DNA of 64,000 nt from positions 1 to 64,000 of the forward strand of contig NZ_JAZAQF010000006.1 of the NCBI RefSeq assembly GCF_043235035.1. Reading direction: 5' to 3'. The notes beneath the pieces were generated by a model. It saw only the letters and a list, made by a program, of their open reading frames with translations, did not search any database and was not told the origin of the DNA. This DNA comes from CACIAM-69d sp001698445 (GTDB lineage: Bacteria; Cyanobacteriota; Cyanobacteriia; CACIAM-69d). The translations under genes were made by a program, and so were the position numbers. Shown here piece after piece: positions 1 through 7,954 of this stretch (its first letter is position 1; every line of letters begins with the position of its first letter).

Positions 1-530
1 CGATCTTCCGGTTCCTGCTGTTCCTGCAAGGGTTCCACAACTGGACGCTGAATCCGTTCCACATGATGGGTGTCGCCGGGATTCTGGGCGGTGCTTTGCT
101 GTGCGCCATTCACGGTGCGACGGTAGAGAACACCCTGTTCCAAGATGGCGAAAAGGCGAACACCTTTGGCGCATTTGAGCCGACCCAAGCCGAAGAAACC
201 TACTCGATGGTGACGGCGAACCGATTCTGGTCGCAAATCTTCGGGATTGCGTTCTCGAACAAGCGTTGGCTGCACTTCTTCATGCTGTTCGTGCCCGTGA
301 TGGGATTGTGGACCAGCTCGATCGGGATTGTGGGATTGGGCTTGAACCTGCGAGCGTACGACTTCGTGTCGCAAGAGCTGCGGGCGGCTGAAGACCCCGA
401 ATTCGAAACGTTCTACACGAAGAACATCCTGTTGAACGAAGGCATCCGAGCTTGGATGGCTCCGCAAGACCAACCCCACGAAAACTTCATCTTCCCCGAA
501 GAGGTCCTGCCCCGTGGAAACGCCCTTTAA
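1..530 (+). CDS. psbD: Photosystem II reaction-centre protein D2, 3' part
   Basis: The open frame enters from the left edge (first full codon at base 3) and ends at 528-530, giving about the last 175 residues of D2, usually about 352 long. D2 pairs with D1 in the thylakoid membrane and binds P680 chlorophylls, QA and the non-haem iron. Visible signatures are the CAIHGATVENTLF stretch, whose His is a known non-haem iron ligand, the ANRFWSQIFG segment of the QA pocket, and NKRWLHFFML with the second iron-ligand His, followed by the conserved end PEEVLPRGNAL. The end overlaps psbC by 17 bases in another frame, the standard cyanobacterial and plastid arrangement. The 5' end lies outside the window. 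Identification is essentially certain. Confidence 0.98.
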   Translation, partial: IFRFLLFLQGFHNWTLNPFHMMGVAGILGGALLCAIHGATVENTLFQDGEKANTFGAFEPTQAEETYSMVTANRFWSQIFGIAFSNKRWLHFFMLFVPVMGLWTSSIGIVGLGLNLRAYDFVSQELRAAEDPEFETFYTKNILLNEGIRAWMAPQDQPHENFIFPEEVLPRGNAL

Positions 531-1899
531 TACTGCAATGGTCGTGGGCGGCCGTGACCAAGATTCCACCGGGTTTGCCTGGTGGTCGGGTAACGCCCGT
601 CTGATTAACCTGTCCGGAAAGCTGCTGGGTGCTCACGTGGCCCACGCTGGCTTGATTGTGTTCTGGGCCGGTGCGATGACGTTGTTTGAACTGTCGCACT
701 TCATCCCCGAAAAGCCCATGTATGAGCAGGGCTTCATCCTGCTGCCTCACCTGGCCACGTTGGGCTTGGGTGTGGGTCCCGGCGGCGAAGTGGTGGATAC
801 CTTCCCCTACTTCGTGACGGGCGTGCTGCACTTGATTTCGTCGGCGGTGCTCGGTTTGGGTGGGATTTACCACGCCATCCGCGGCCCCGAAACCCTCGAA
901 GAGTACTCGTCCTTCTTCGGTTACGACTGGAAGGACAAGAACCAAATGACCAACATCATCGGCTATCACCTGATCCTGCTGGGTTGCGGTGCGTTGCTGC
1001 TGGTGTTTAAGGCCATGTTCTTTGGCGGCGTTTACGACACCTGGGCTCCCGGTGGCGGTGACGTGCGCGTGATCACTAACCCGACGCTGAACCCGGCTCG
1101 GATCTTTGGCTATCTGACCAAGGCTCCCTTTGGCGGCGAAGGCTGGATTGTCTCCGTGAACAACATGGAAGACATCATCGGCGGCCACATTTGGGTGGGT
1201 CTGACCTGCATTGCCGGTGGTATCTGGCACATCCTGACCAAGCCTTTTGCTTGGGCGCGTCGTGCGTTCATCTGGTCTGGTGAAGCTTACCTGTCCTACA
1301 GCTTGGGCGCTCTGTCGTTGATGGGCTTTATTGCCTCGACGATGGTGTGGTACAACAACACCGCTTATCCGAGCGAGTTCTTTGGCCCCACCGGCCCTGA
1401 AGCATCGCAGGCTCAAGCGCTGACTTTCTTGATCCGTGACCAACGCTTGGGTGCGAACGTGGGTTCGGCTCAAGGCCCCACGGGTCTGGGTAAATATCTG
1501 ATGCGTTCGCCTTCGGGTGAAATCATCTTCGGTGGTGAAACGATGCGTTTCTGGGACTTCCAAGGCCCTTGGCTGGAACCCCTGCGCGGCCCCAACGGTT
1601 TGGATCTGAACAAGATCAAGAATGACATTCAGCCCTGGCAAGCTCGCCGCGCGGCTGAGTACATGACGCACGCTCCTCTGGGTTCGTTGAACTCTGTGGG
1701 CGGTGTGGCGACCGAAATTAACTCGTTTAACTACGTGTCGCCCCGCGCTTGGTTGGCTACGTCGCACTTTGTGTTGGCGTTCTTCTTCCTGGTGGGTCAC
1801 CTGTGGCACGCTGGTCGCGCTCGCGCGGCTGAAGCGGGCTTCGAGAAGGGGATCAACCGCGAGAGCGAACCCGCGCTGGCGATGCCCGACCTCGACTAA
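514..1899 (+). CDS. psbC: Photosystem II CP43 chlorophyll apoprotein
   Basis: 461-residue core antenna protein of photosystem II with six membrane helices and a large lumenal loop. The start is GTG at 514 inside psbD, with GAGGT at 501-505 as a ribosome-binding site, giving the N-terminus METPFNTAMVVGGRDQ. This matches the mature-type CP43 start. Conserved landmarks are TGFAWWSGNARLINLSGKLL near the N-terminus, WVGLTCIAGGIWH, the lumenal-loop motif GGETMRFWD whose Glu and Arg are the CP43 residues at the Mn4Ca cluster, and GHLWHAGRARAA near the C-terminus. It is co-transcribed with psbD and followed by a terminator at 1964. Nothing is unusual. Confidence 0.98.
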   Translation: METPFNTAMVVGGRDQDSTGFAWWSGNARLINLSGKLLGAHVAHAGLIVFWAGAMTLFELSHFIPEKPMYEQGFILLPHLATLGLGVGPGGEVVDTFPYFVTGVLHLISSAVLGLGGIYHAIRGPETLEEYSSFFGYDWKDKNQMTNIIGYHLILLGCGALLLVFKAMFFGGVYDTWAPGGGDVRVITNPTLNPARIFGYLTKAPFGGEGWIVSVNNMEDIIGGHIWVGLTCIAGGIWHILTKPFAWARRAFIWSGEAYLSYSLGALSLMGFIASTMVWYNNTAYPSEFFGPTGPEASQAQALTFLIRDQRLGANVGSAQGPTGLGKYLMRSPSGEIIFGGETMRFWDFQGPWLEPLRGPNGLDLNKIKNDIQPWQARRAAEYMTHAPLGSLNSVGGVATEINSFNYVSPRAWLATSHFVLAFFFLVGHLWHAGRARAAEAGFEKGINRESEPALAMPDLD

Positions 1900-1963
1900 T
1901 CGATCGAGCGATTGGCAATTTGATCGGGTTTGTCCTGCGGGATGACCCGATCGCCCTTAACAG

Positions 1964-1996
1964 AGACCCTCGCTAGTCGGGGGTCTTTGTATTTTT
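1964..1996 (+). terminator. Rho-independent terminator of psbD-psbC
   Basis: AGACCC at 1964-1969 pairs with GGGTCT at 1981-1986 around a short loop, followed by TTTGTATTTTT. It lies 65 bases after the psbC stop and just before the next start codon. Confidence 0.75.
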
Positions 1997-2015
1997 GCGG
2001 GCGAGGCGAAAAAAT

Positions 2016-2696
2016 ATGGCAGAGCTTGACCCCAGGGCCCCCCTAGAACGCTTGCAACGGGTGCAGCAATTAGCCCAAGAGATGGAACAGACCGCGATCG
2101 ATCGGTGGTCGGTGGGGGGGTGGCCTGGTTTGTTGTGCTTGCAGCGGGAACTTTGGGCTGCGGGCGACCGGGCGATTGCAGAGCGCCTGGAGCGGGCCGA
2201 TTGTCTTGTGGCCTGTGATCGGGGTTGTGATTGGTGCTGCTATCTGAACGTGCCGATCGCGGGGATCGAAGCCCAGGTGATTGCCGATTGGATCGCCGAG
2301 CTGCCGATGGCTCAGCGGCGGCTGATGCTGGAGCGGTTGGCGCAAACCTTAGGGCAGCTTGAGTTGATTAACCCGGGCGATCGGCTGGGTCACAAAATTC
2401 CCTGTGCTTTTTTGGAACCCGATGGCACTTGCGGAATCTATCCGGTGCGGCCGGCCACTTGCCGATCGCACTATTCCACCTGTGCTGCCGATTGCCAACA
2501 GGGTTGGGAAACGGGCCAATGGCCGGCGCGATCGGGGCCGATCGACGCCCAGACTTTTGACTTGGAAGCCCATAACTCAGGGCTACAGGCGGCTTGCGCT
2601 GCCCTGGCGATTCCGTTGGCCACCGGAGAGTTGCACCAAGCACTTGGGATGCTGGTGCTCGATCAGCCACAGTTCAGGAACAGCGGATCAGGGTAA
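2016..2696 (+). CDS. YkgJ-type cysteine-cluster protein
   Basis: 226-residue soluble protein with the cysteine pattern of the YkgJ family (putative zinc- or iron-chelating domain). Visible are a first cluster ACDRGCDWCCYLNV (about residues 65-78) and a second set in the middle, PCAFLEPDGTCGIYPVRPATCR, followed by HYSTC and ADC. The family's biochemical role is not established, so I assign only metal binding by inference. I chose ATG 2016 because GAGG at 2003-2006 lies 9 bases upstream; an in-frame TTG at 1995 sits in the T-tract of the psbC terminator and is unlikely. The gene stands alone after psbC, and the terminator between them argues against co-transcription. Confidence 0.82.
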   Translation: MAELDPRAPLERLQRVQQLAQEMEQTAIDRWSVGGWPGLLCLQRELWAAGDRAIAERLERADCLVACDRGCDWCCYLNVPIAGIEAQVIADWIAELPMAQRRLMLERLAQTLGQLELINPGDRLGHKIPCAFLEPDGTCGIYPVRPATCRSHYSTCAADCQQGWETGQWPARSGPIDAQTFDLEAHNSGLQAACAALAIPLATGELHQALGMLVLDQPQFRNSGSG

Positions 2697-2756
2697 CCGG
2701 CCAAGTTTTCCCCATTTCGACTGAGACCCACAGCGGCCCTTTTCTCTCAAGGTTGG

Positions 2757-2802
2757 TTTCAGTGATTAATTTCAACAGTGAATTTCAGTGATTAATTTCA
2801 AC
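2757..2802. repeat. 20-bp direct repeat, two copies
   Basis: TTTCAGTGATTAATTTCAAC occurs at 2757-2776 and again at 2783-2802, separated by six bases, in the gap between the YkgJ-type gene and the convergent small membrane protein gene. It reaches the stop codon of the latter. Confidence 0.8.
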
Positions 2803-3070
2803 GACGATCAGGCGATCGCACCTCTGAACCTGGCGCGTGAAACGGTTGAGCAACGGGCCCTTGGGACTGGGCATGGGAAAACGCTGCCCACTGATCTAGC
2901 CACTTGAAGGGCCAGCCCGCCCGATGATGCCAATTGGAAGCGGTGGCCAGAACCAAGCCCCCCACCCACAGCAGGGGAGTGGGCAACGTCACTGCTCGGA
3001 GCAACTGCCACAGTTCCGCCGCCAGAAAGAAACCAACCACCAAAACGAGCCACACTCGAAAATTCGCCAT
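2798..3070 (-). CDS. Small two-helix membrane protein, unknown function
   Basis: 90-residue protein starting at ATG 3070. The N-terminal half has two hydrophobic stretches, VWLVLVVGFFLAAELW (residues 6-21) and LLWVGGLVLATA (about 33-44), then a polar tail. I do not recognise a named family. It lies 80 bases downstream of the bilin-lyase gene on the same strand and may share its transcript. The alternative minus-strand frame 2808-3209 overlaps the lyase and reads like out-of-frame translation, so I prefer this one. Confidence 0.55.
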   Translation of the reverse strand: MANFRVWLVLVVGFFLAAELWQLLRAVTLPTPLLWVGGLVLATASNWHHRAGWPFKWLDQWAAFSHAQSQGPVAQPFHAPGSEVRSPDRR

Positions 3071-3150
3071 TGTTGTTTCGATCGCCCCTCACAGCCCCAG
3101 TCTCGTCCAGATTGCTTGCCAGCCGTTGAACCCGGCGCAACGGTTCTAGG

Positions 3151-3714
3151 CTAATTGATCTTCTGTTCAACACCAAACCCCGCCAGCGCAATTTGATCCA
3201 ACGGCGCATCCTCTGCGGCGGGGCGATGGTAGTTCAAAATCCGCCGCAAGCGAAGGGCAGGATTCACCAGGGTGATCGAATCCACGGACACCACCCGTTG
3301 ATAGTGGGTTGTCATCATCAATTCCCGAGTGGCGATGGTGAAGTGAAATTGGGCCACCATTGGTTTAGCTTCCTCGTAGGCGCGATCGCGCAGATAGCTC
3401 CCCGTGAGCACTCCATTCCCTGCGCCATCGGGCACAAACAAAAAATTCAAGCCATGGGCCACCCGTTCCCCATGCTCCAAAACCGTTTGAAAATCTAGGT
3501 GATAGCCCGGCATCTCGACTAAATCAGGGCGATCGGGAAAGGCGTTATCCGCTAAAACTTTGGCCTTTTGGTCGAGGGTAATGGGGCGAATTTGAAACTC
3601 CGTGTGCGATCGCTCCACAGCTTGATGGCTGAGGTAGTGATAGGTGCGCTCCGTTGTCCAGTCGCCCACGCAATGCTCGAAAAATGTTTGAAAAGCCGGT
3701 AGAAAATCAATCAT
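3151..3714 (-). CDS. Phycobiliprotein lyase, CpcS/CpeS family
   Basis: 187-residue soluble protein of the lipocalin-like CpcS/CpeS family, which attaches phycobilins to cysteines of phycobiliproteins. The N-terminal pattern FFEHCVGDWTTERTYHYLS matches the family signature (phenylalanine pair, G-W, then R-T-x-H/Y), and the charged beta-strand pattern up to the mid-protein TGSYLRDRAYEE and the length fit. Which bilin and subunit it serves (CpcS, CpcU or a CpeS relative) cannot be told from sequence alone, so no symbol is given. Start ATG 3714. No phycobiliprotein genes are present in the window, so the context does not help. Confidence 0.8.
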   Translation of the reverse strand: MIDFLPAFQTFFEHCVGDWTTERTYHYLSHQAVERSHTEFQIRPITLDQKAKVLADNAFPDRPDLVEMPGYHLDFQTVLEHGERVAHGLNFLFVPDGAGNGVLTGSYLRDRAYEEAKPMVAQFHFTIATRELMMTTHYQRVVSVDSITLVNPALRLRRILNYHRPAAEDAPLDQIALAGFGVEQKIN

Positions 3715-3724
3715 GGCAACGGTT

Positions 3725-3789
3725 GGAGATCAATTTTGGAGATCAATTTTGGAGATCAAGAAGATCAAGGAGATCAATTGGAGATCAAT
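3725..3789. repeat. Short tandem repeat GGAGATCAA(TTTT)
   Basis: Five copies of a GGAGATCAA core, the first two as exact 13-bp units GGAGATCAATTTT, directly upstream of the lyase start. The rest of the 3715-4055 gap holds no gene that I can support; the promoters of the lyase and of rpmF must lie here. Confidence 0.75.
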
Positions 3790-4055
3790 GCTCTAAAAAT
3801 GCGCTTCGGTTAAGTGGCGGTGGGCTGATGCCCGAACGCCCGAATGCCCCCATTTTAGGGAAGTGCAGGGAAGCGCTGGGACGAGAACCGACGGAATGGG
3901 CCGTGCAATCCGTCTCAACTTCCCTGAAAAATCCAGTCGCGATCGGTCAAGATTGGGCGAATTGAGAACCACTGGATAAACAGTGCTAGCGATCGCGCTC
4001 TGACTGATCTAAGATTGCAAGGTTGTCTGTTTGTCGCGACACGACACCTGATCGT

Positions 4056-4232
4056 ATGGCAGTCCCTAAGAAGAAAACCTCCAACGGCAAGCGCGATCAA
4101 CGCCGTGCCACTTGGAAGCGCAAAGCCAATTTGCGTGCTCAGCAAGCCCTGTCCCTGGGCAAGTCGATCCTGACCGGTCGATCGAATTTTGTCTTCCCCA
4201 CCAAAGAAACCGAAGACGAAACCGAAGAATAA
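4056..4232 (+). CDS. rpmF: Ribosomal protein L32
   Basis: 58-residue, highly basic protein of the large ribosomal subunit. The N-terminus MAVPKKKTSNGKRDQRRATWK is the hallmark of bacterial bL32, and the length is typical for cyanobacteria. The acidic tail ETEDETEE is also common there. The start is the ATG at 4056; upstream in-frame extension is not supported by the family. The zinc-type CxxC pairs found in some L32 proteins are absent, which is usual in cyanobacteria. It appears monocistronic. Confidence 0.95.
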   Translation: MAVPKKKTSNGKRDQRRATWKRKANLRAQQALSLGKSILTGRSNFVFPTKETEDETEE

Positions 4233-4656
4233 GTCATCTTGCGGCGGTTGATGTCGCTCTCTGCAAGTGCGCCACCACCGCCCTCGATCGCCCCGCCTAT
4301 TTTGTCTAGCCCAGTGACCCGAGTTTGGGTCAACACGGGTACTAAACAAATCATTCGTCAAGTAATTGATTCATTATTTATATAGATTTATATAGTTATC
4401 GAAATTATTTTATCGAAATTATTGACTGATCGGCTTGTGATCCTGAATTGCTAGATTTTTATCTGTTCAGGGCTGTTCAGGGTTAACCCAGGCGATATCG
4501 AGCCAGATCGAAATTGGAAGTTCTGAGAGAGCGCTTTAAAATCAAAACAAGAACGCTACCACAAGACTACTAAGGCAAAAAATTAAAGCCAGACAATCAG
4601 AGCCAGCAAACTAAAGCAAGTGTTTTCCCAATAGGTGTCTACCCGGTGCTGCGACT
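4233..4656. other. AT-rich intergenic region with 14-bp repeat
   Basis: No gene seen. The segment 4350-4430 is much more AT-rich than its surroundings and contains TTATCGAAATTATT twice (4396-4409 and 4410-4423). A promoter for the molybdoprotein gene at 4657 is likely here but I cannot place it. Confidence 0.5.
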
Positions 4657-5265
4657 ATGCTAGGCAAGTTTTTCCAAAAACCAGAACCCAATCAGGGCGA
4701 TCGCGTGCCACCGGGCCAATACTTAGCGACGGGGTTTCCGGTGCTGACCTATGGTGATACACCGGAAATTCGCCTAGAGGATTGGGAACTGGAGGTTTGG
4801 GGTTGTGCCCAGCCGGTCAAACTTCGTTGGGATGACCTGATGGCCATGCCCCAGTCGGACTTCACGGCAGATTTTCACTGCGTTACCCGCTGGTCCAAGC
4901 TGGATGTGCAGTGGCGCGGCGTGAAGGTGACGGACTTTATGCGGGCGATCGATCTGGATCCGAAGGCTGTGCATGTGATGCAGCACTGCTATGGGGACTA
5001 CACCACTAATTTGGCGATCGAGGATTTCCTGCGCGAGGAAAACTTCTTTGCGCACACGTTGTTTGGCGAACCTTTGCCTCCGGATCATGGCGGACCGCTG
5101 CGGTTGGTGGTTCCCCATTTGTATGCTTGGAAAAGCGGCAAGTGGCTGAAGGGCTTGGAATTTTTAGATCATGAGGCCCTGGGATTTTGGGAACGCAACG
5201 GTTACCACAAGCGCGGTGAACCCTGGGCGGAGGAACGGTACGCCGGGCGCGGGCTGTTTCTTTAA
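4657..5265 (+). CDS. Sulfite-oxidase-like molybdopterin oxidoreductase
   Basis: 202-residue protein of the oxidoreductase molybdopterin-binding fold, in the short single-domain group that resembles YuiH. The presumed molybdenum-ligand cysteine is in FHCVTRWS (about residue 73), with downstream conserved YGDYTTN and GGPLRLVVPHLYAWKSGKWL. Members lack the dimerisation and haem domains of true sulfite oxidase. There is no Tat or Sec signal peptide at the N-terminus (MLGKFFQKPEPNQ), so it is probably cytoplasmic. The physiological substrate is not known. It is followed after 13 bases by a DUF2237 gene on the same strand, so the two are probably co-transcribed. Confidence 0.85.
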   Translation: MLGKFFQKPEPNQGDRVPPGQYLATGFPVLTYGDTPEIRLEDWELEVWGCAQPVKLRWDDLMAMPQSDFTADFHCVTRWSKLDVQWRGVKVTDFMRAIDLDPKAVHVMQHCYGDYTTNLAIEDFLREENFFAHTLFGEPLPPDHGGPLRLVVPHLYAWKSGKWLKGLEFLDHEALGFWERNGYHKRGEPWAEERYAGRGLFL

Positions 5266-5278
5266 CCTGAATACCGAT

Positions 5279-5839
5279 ATGGGTATGGGCGCAGATCCTG
5301 CAATTACTCCTGAAATGAATACCGAAAATACCGGACGCAAACCCGAGCAGGAACCGAAACCAGGGGCAGAGCCAAACCAGCAACCCTTCAGCGCTAGCGA
5401 TCAAACGGATCCATCACAAGGCACTAATAAGGGACCTAAAAACGTTTTGGGCGGGCCGCTGGCGCTTTGTAGCCAAAATCCGATCACGGGGTTCTATCGC
5501 ACGGGCTGTTGCGAAACGGGGCCGCTCGATCGGGGATCCCATACGGTTTGTGCCCAGGTGACGGCGGCATTTTTGGAATTCACCCGATCGCGTGGCAATG
5601 ATCTGAGCACTCCGCTACCTTGGGCTGATTTTCCGGGACTGAAACCAGGCGATCGGTGGTGTTTATGCGCCAGTCGGTGGCTAGAGTCCGTGGCCGCCGG
5701 GGCCGCTCCGCCTGTGGATTTGCAAGCAACCCATGAGGCGGCCCTGCGAATTGTGCCCCTAGAGGCCTTAAAGCGCCACGCCTTGCCCCGATCGCCCGAG
5801 GCCAGCTCAGACGGGACTCAGCCAAATCAGGCCAGTTAA
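5279..5839 (+). CDS. DUF2237 family protein
   Basis: About 186 residues from ATG 5279. The C-terminal 120 residues are typical DUF2237: NVLGGPLALCS, GFYRTGCCETGP, HTVCAQVT, GNDLSTP and FPGLKPGDRWCLCASRW, ending PLEALKRHAL. The conserved cysteines could bind metal, but the family has no established function. The first 50 residues are polar and low in complexity, so a later start such as ATG 5315 is possible. No good ribosome-binding site is visible for either, which fits coupling to the molybdoprotein gene just upstream. Confidence 0.8.
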   Translation: MGMGADPAITPEMNTENTGRKPEQEPKPGAEPNQQPFSASDQTDPSQGTNKGPKNVLGGPLALCSQNPITGFYRTGCCETGPLDRGSHTVCAQVTAAFLEFTRSRGNDLSTPLPWADFPGLKPGDRWCLCASRWLESVAAGAAPPVDLQATHEAALRIVPLEALKRHALPRSPEASSDGTQPNQAS

Positions 5840-5893
5840 CCAAATCAGGCCAGTTAAATATAAACAAATCAATAAACAAATCAGGCCAGTTAA
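5824..5893. repeat. 16-bp direct repeat covering a stop codon
   Basis: AAATCAGGCCAGTTAA occurs at 5824-5839, 5842-5857 and 5878-5893. The first copy encodes the last four codons and stop of the DUF2237 gene. Confidence 0.85.
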
Positions 5894-6100
5894 ATATAAA
5901 TAACTTAGACAAATTGGGCAGATTAGACCAATTAGGTGTGATCCCCGTAATCTATAGCATTTCGGTTGATTGCGACTCATTGCAAAAGACCAAGGGTGAG
6001 CAATCACTCCCAAGGGCTGCAAGGCAAGGCTAGCCGTCGTTTTCAGGGTTGTGCAGTACGGTTTTCCCACAATTCTTCGCTAGATTGTCAGGGCAGGTCA

Positions 6101-6276
6101 GGGTACAGTAGAGGAAGGTCAGCAACCTGCTTGGCAAACACCCTAGAGACACACCAACGCAGCACAAAACACTGCACGAGGCGATCGTCCTAGCTTGGCT
6201 CAAGTGGCAATGGAATTGGGAGTGAGCCTTGGGACTGAGAACCTTACCCGGTTCCAGACTCGTCCTCTACACCCTT
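6101..6276 (+). ncRNA. Candidate structured RNA, 6S-like geometry
   Basis: This lies in a 680-base gap with no supported gene (5840-6517). GTAGAGGA at 6108-6115 is perfectly complementary to TCCTCTAC at 6263-6270, with GGGT (6101-6104) and ACCC (6271-6274) able to extend the helix around a three-base bulge. Inside are small hairpins: GCAG/CTGC (6159-6175), CTTG/CAAG (6194-6204) and GAACC/GGTTC (6239-6254). A closing helix, a roughly 175-base length and a small hairpin on the 3' side of an open centre are features of bacterial 6S RNA. A weak -10 box TAGATT sits at 6081. I rely on hand pairing only and see no T-tract; the strand is inferred from the downstream cp12 direction. Confidence 0.42.
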
Positions 6277-6517
6277 GAGGCTTGTCCACCGAATCTGCGC
6301 TGCGTTTGCTGTGCAGGCTTAACGCTCGGTTGTGCTGGCTGATGGGCCCCTGTTGCAACAAACCTAACCCTTGGCATTTCGCCAAGACTCGATCGAGTCG
6401 TTCCAACGACGACACCAGAGCCGATCGAAACTTTCTGGCAAACTCGCGGCGCGATCGCGAATATTTTTGCCAAACTATTCGGACGGACTCGGCTTTTATT
6501 GGGAGGGCCATCGTCAA

Positions 6518-6751
6518 GTGTCTGACAACACCAACATCCACGAACAAATCGAAGAAGAACGGCAGGCTGCACGCGAAGCGTGCAGTGTGAATGGAGTTCA
6601 TTCGCCTGAATGTGCGGCTGCTTGGGATGCACTGGAAGAACTGCAAGCCGAAGCATCGCATCAAAAAGAAGGGCATCCTGAAAAGAATTCCTTTGAAAGG
6701 TATTGCGATGACAACCCAGATGCGGCTGAGTGCCGTCTCTACGACGACTAA
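6518..6751 (+). CDS. cp12: CP12, Calvin-cycle regulatory protein
   Basis: 77-residue, largely disordered protein that bridges glyceraldehyde-3-phosphate dehydrogenase and phosphoribulokinase in the dark and switches both off. All four redox cysteines are present: Cys22 and Cys32 flank the first loop (ACSVNGVHSPEC) and Cys63 and Cys72 the second (YCDDNPDAAEC). The core AAAWDALEELQAEASHQ and the GAPDH-binding end CRLYDD are canonical. The start is GTG 6518, giving VSDNTNIHEQ, with GGGAGG at 6501-6506 about 11 bases upstream. The frame stays open further upstream but does not resemble CP12. A terminator-like hairpin follows at 6962. Identification is secure; the start is less so. Confidence 0.93.
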   Translation: MSDNTNIHEQIEEERQAAREACSVNGVHSPECAAAWDALEELQAEASHQKEGHPEKNSFERYCDDNPDAAECRLYDD

Positions 6752-6864
6752 GCCATAGCGCTTCTCGGTCATCTAGCAAAATTTTGACAGCCGAACCCCC
6801 ATTCAAAATCCCAAGACTGATCACCTGAAGATTCATGATTTGGGGCGCTCGACCCTTAGCGAAT

Positions 6865-6878
6865 CACTCATATGAGTG
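6865..6878. promoter_or_regulatory. 14-bp perfect palindrome between cp12 and pyrF
   Basis: CACTCATATGAGTG is a perfect palindrome in the cp12-pyrF gap. It could be an operator site, but no regulator is indicated. Confidence 0.35.
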
Positions 6879-6961
6879 CTGATTTCTGACTCAGCTCGCG
6901 GGCTGACGCTCAGGCTTCGGCTTTTTCGCTCTCGTTTGAAATCTGGCCTCAGAGCCGCAGC

Positions 6962-6997
6962 AACAGGATACGCAGTCAAAGCGTTATCCTGTTTTTG
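6962..6997 (+). terminator. Strong hairpin with T-tract upstream of pyrF
   Basis: AACAGGATACGC (6962-6973) pairs with GCGTTATCCTGTT (6981-6993) with one bulged T and a seven-base loop, followed by TTTTTGCTTTTTGG. It fits a rho-independent terminator for the cp12 transcript. It lies only about 40 bases before the pyrF start, so pyrF would need a promoter overlapping or just after it. Confidence 0.7.
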
Positions 6998-7033
6998 CTT
7001 TTTGGGCCCATGGGGCCGATCGAGGACAAAACC

Positions 7034-7747
7034 GTGAGTGGCGATCGAGTAATTGTGGCGCTAGATGTGTCTACCTATGAGGCGGCGATCGCTTGGGTCG
7101 ATCGCTTGCCGGAGGTGTCGTTCTGGAAAGTGGGTTTGGAGCTGTTCATCAGCGCGGGTCCTGCGATCGTGCAGGAACTGAAGCAACGACAAAAGCGGAT
7201 TTTCCTGGATCTGAAGCTCCATGACATTCCTAACACCATGGCTGGGGCGGCCCGGGCCGTGGGGCGCTATGGCGTGGATTTGTTGACGGTGCATGGGTCT
7301 GCGGGGCTGACGGCCTTGGAAGCAGCCCAATCGGCGGCGATCGCAGGGGCCACCGAAGCGGGCGTTACGCCGCCCCAACTGATTGCCGTGACCCTGCTCA
7401 CCAGCATTGGCCCCGATCGCTTGGCGGCCGATTTGCAGGTGTCTGCAAGCGTGGCTGACTACACCGCCCATTTGGCGCAGTTGGCGAAAATGGCTGGCTT
7501 GGCGGGGGCCGTTTGCTCTCCCCAGGAAGCAACGACCTTGCGATCGCACTGTGGCGCGGATTTTCTGTTGGTTTGTCCTGGGGTGCGGCCGGCTTGGGCT
7601 GCATCCGGTGATCAACAACGCACCCTCACGCCTGCTGAGGCTTTCGCGGCCGGAGCCAGTTATCTGGTGGTGGGCCGACCGGTGACGGCGGCAGCGGATC
7701 CGGTGGCAGCTTGGGAGCGGTTGGTGGCCGAGGTCGCCAGCAGCTAG
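7034..7747 (+). CDS. pyrF: Orotidine-5'-phosphate decarboxylase
   Basis: 237 residues from GTG 7034, the last step of UMP synthesis (OMP to UMP). The start VSGDRVIVALDVSTYE matches family N-termini, and GAGG at 7022-7025 is well spaced. ATG 7010 would add eight residues. The catalytic signature DLKLHDIPNTM is intact, with the upstream FWKVGLELF strand and the phosphate-binding end (LLVCPGVRP, then YLVVGRPVTAA). It is a group I monofunctional enzyme of normal length. The gene stands alone on the plus strand, followed by a repeat-rich gap. Confidence 0.95.
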   Translation: MSGDRVIVALDVSTYEAAIAWVDRLPEVSFWKVGLELFISAGPAIVQELKQRQKRIFLDLKLHDIPNTMAGAARAVGRYGVDLLTVHGSAGLTALEAAQSAAIAGATEAGVTPPQLIAVTLLTSIGPDRLAADLQVSASVADYTAHLAQLAKMAGLAGAVCSPQEATTLRSHCGADFLLVCPGVRPAWAASGDQQRTLTPAEAFAAGASYLVVGRPVTAAADPVAAWERLVAEVASS

Positions 7748-7817
7748 ACCCGATGCAATTTCGCCCAAGAAGGGTGAGCGGTTCGATCGCGGTTGATGTC
7801 ATCCTATTGCTATTGCG

Positions 7818-7882
7818 TTTTTTGCGATGGCATTTTGCGATGGTATTTTGCGATTGCCCTTTGCAATTTCACTTTGCGATGG
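7818..7882. repeat. 13-bp tandem repeat, five units
   Basis: Five consecutive 13-bp units around the core TTTTGCGATGG: 7818-7830, 7831-7843, 7844-7856, 7857-7869 and 7870-7882. Units four and five have a few substitutions. They lie between pyrF and the DUF4090 gene. Confidence 0.85.
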
Positions 7883-7954
7883 CGGTGGCGATCGCATTCA
7901 TTGGCCACTGCATTTTCATTCCCCAGGATTCAATCAAAAGGATTTAGTCAAACC

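Noticed and set aside
487..1809. 440-residue minus-strand open frame over psbC
   Set aside because: Antisense to a certain gene; basic, His/Arg-rich out-of-frame translation with no family resemblance.
2808..3209. 133-residue minus-strand frame over the small membrane gene
   Set aside because: Overlaps the end of the lyase gene and translates to Arg/Gly-rich sequence; the 90-residue frame has a proper hydrophobic layout.
6091..6140. Possible SRP (4.5S) RNA motif near GGAAGGTCAGCAACC
   Set aside because: The conserved GGUCAGG-x-CCGGAAGG-x-AGCAGCC domain IV pattern is not met; the surrounding long helix fits 6S geometry better.
5930..6300. tRNA or tmRNA in the gap before cp12
   Set aside because: No cloverleaf with a T-arm, anticodon and acceptor stem can be formed, and no tmRNA ends are seen.
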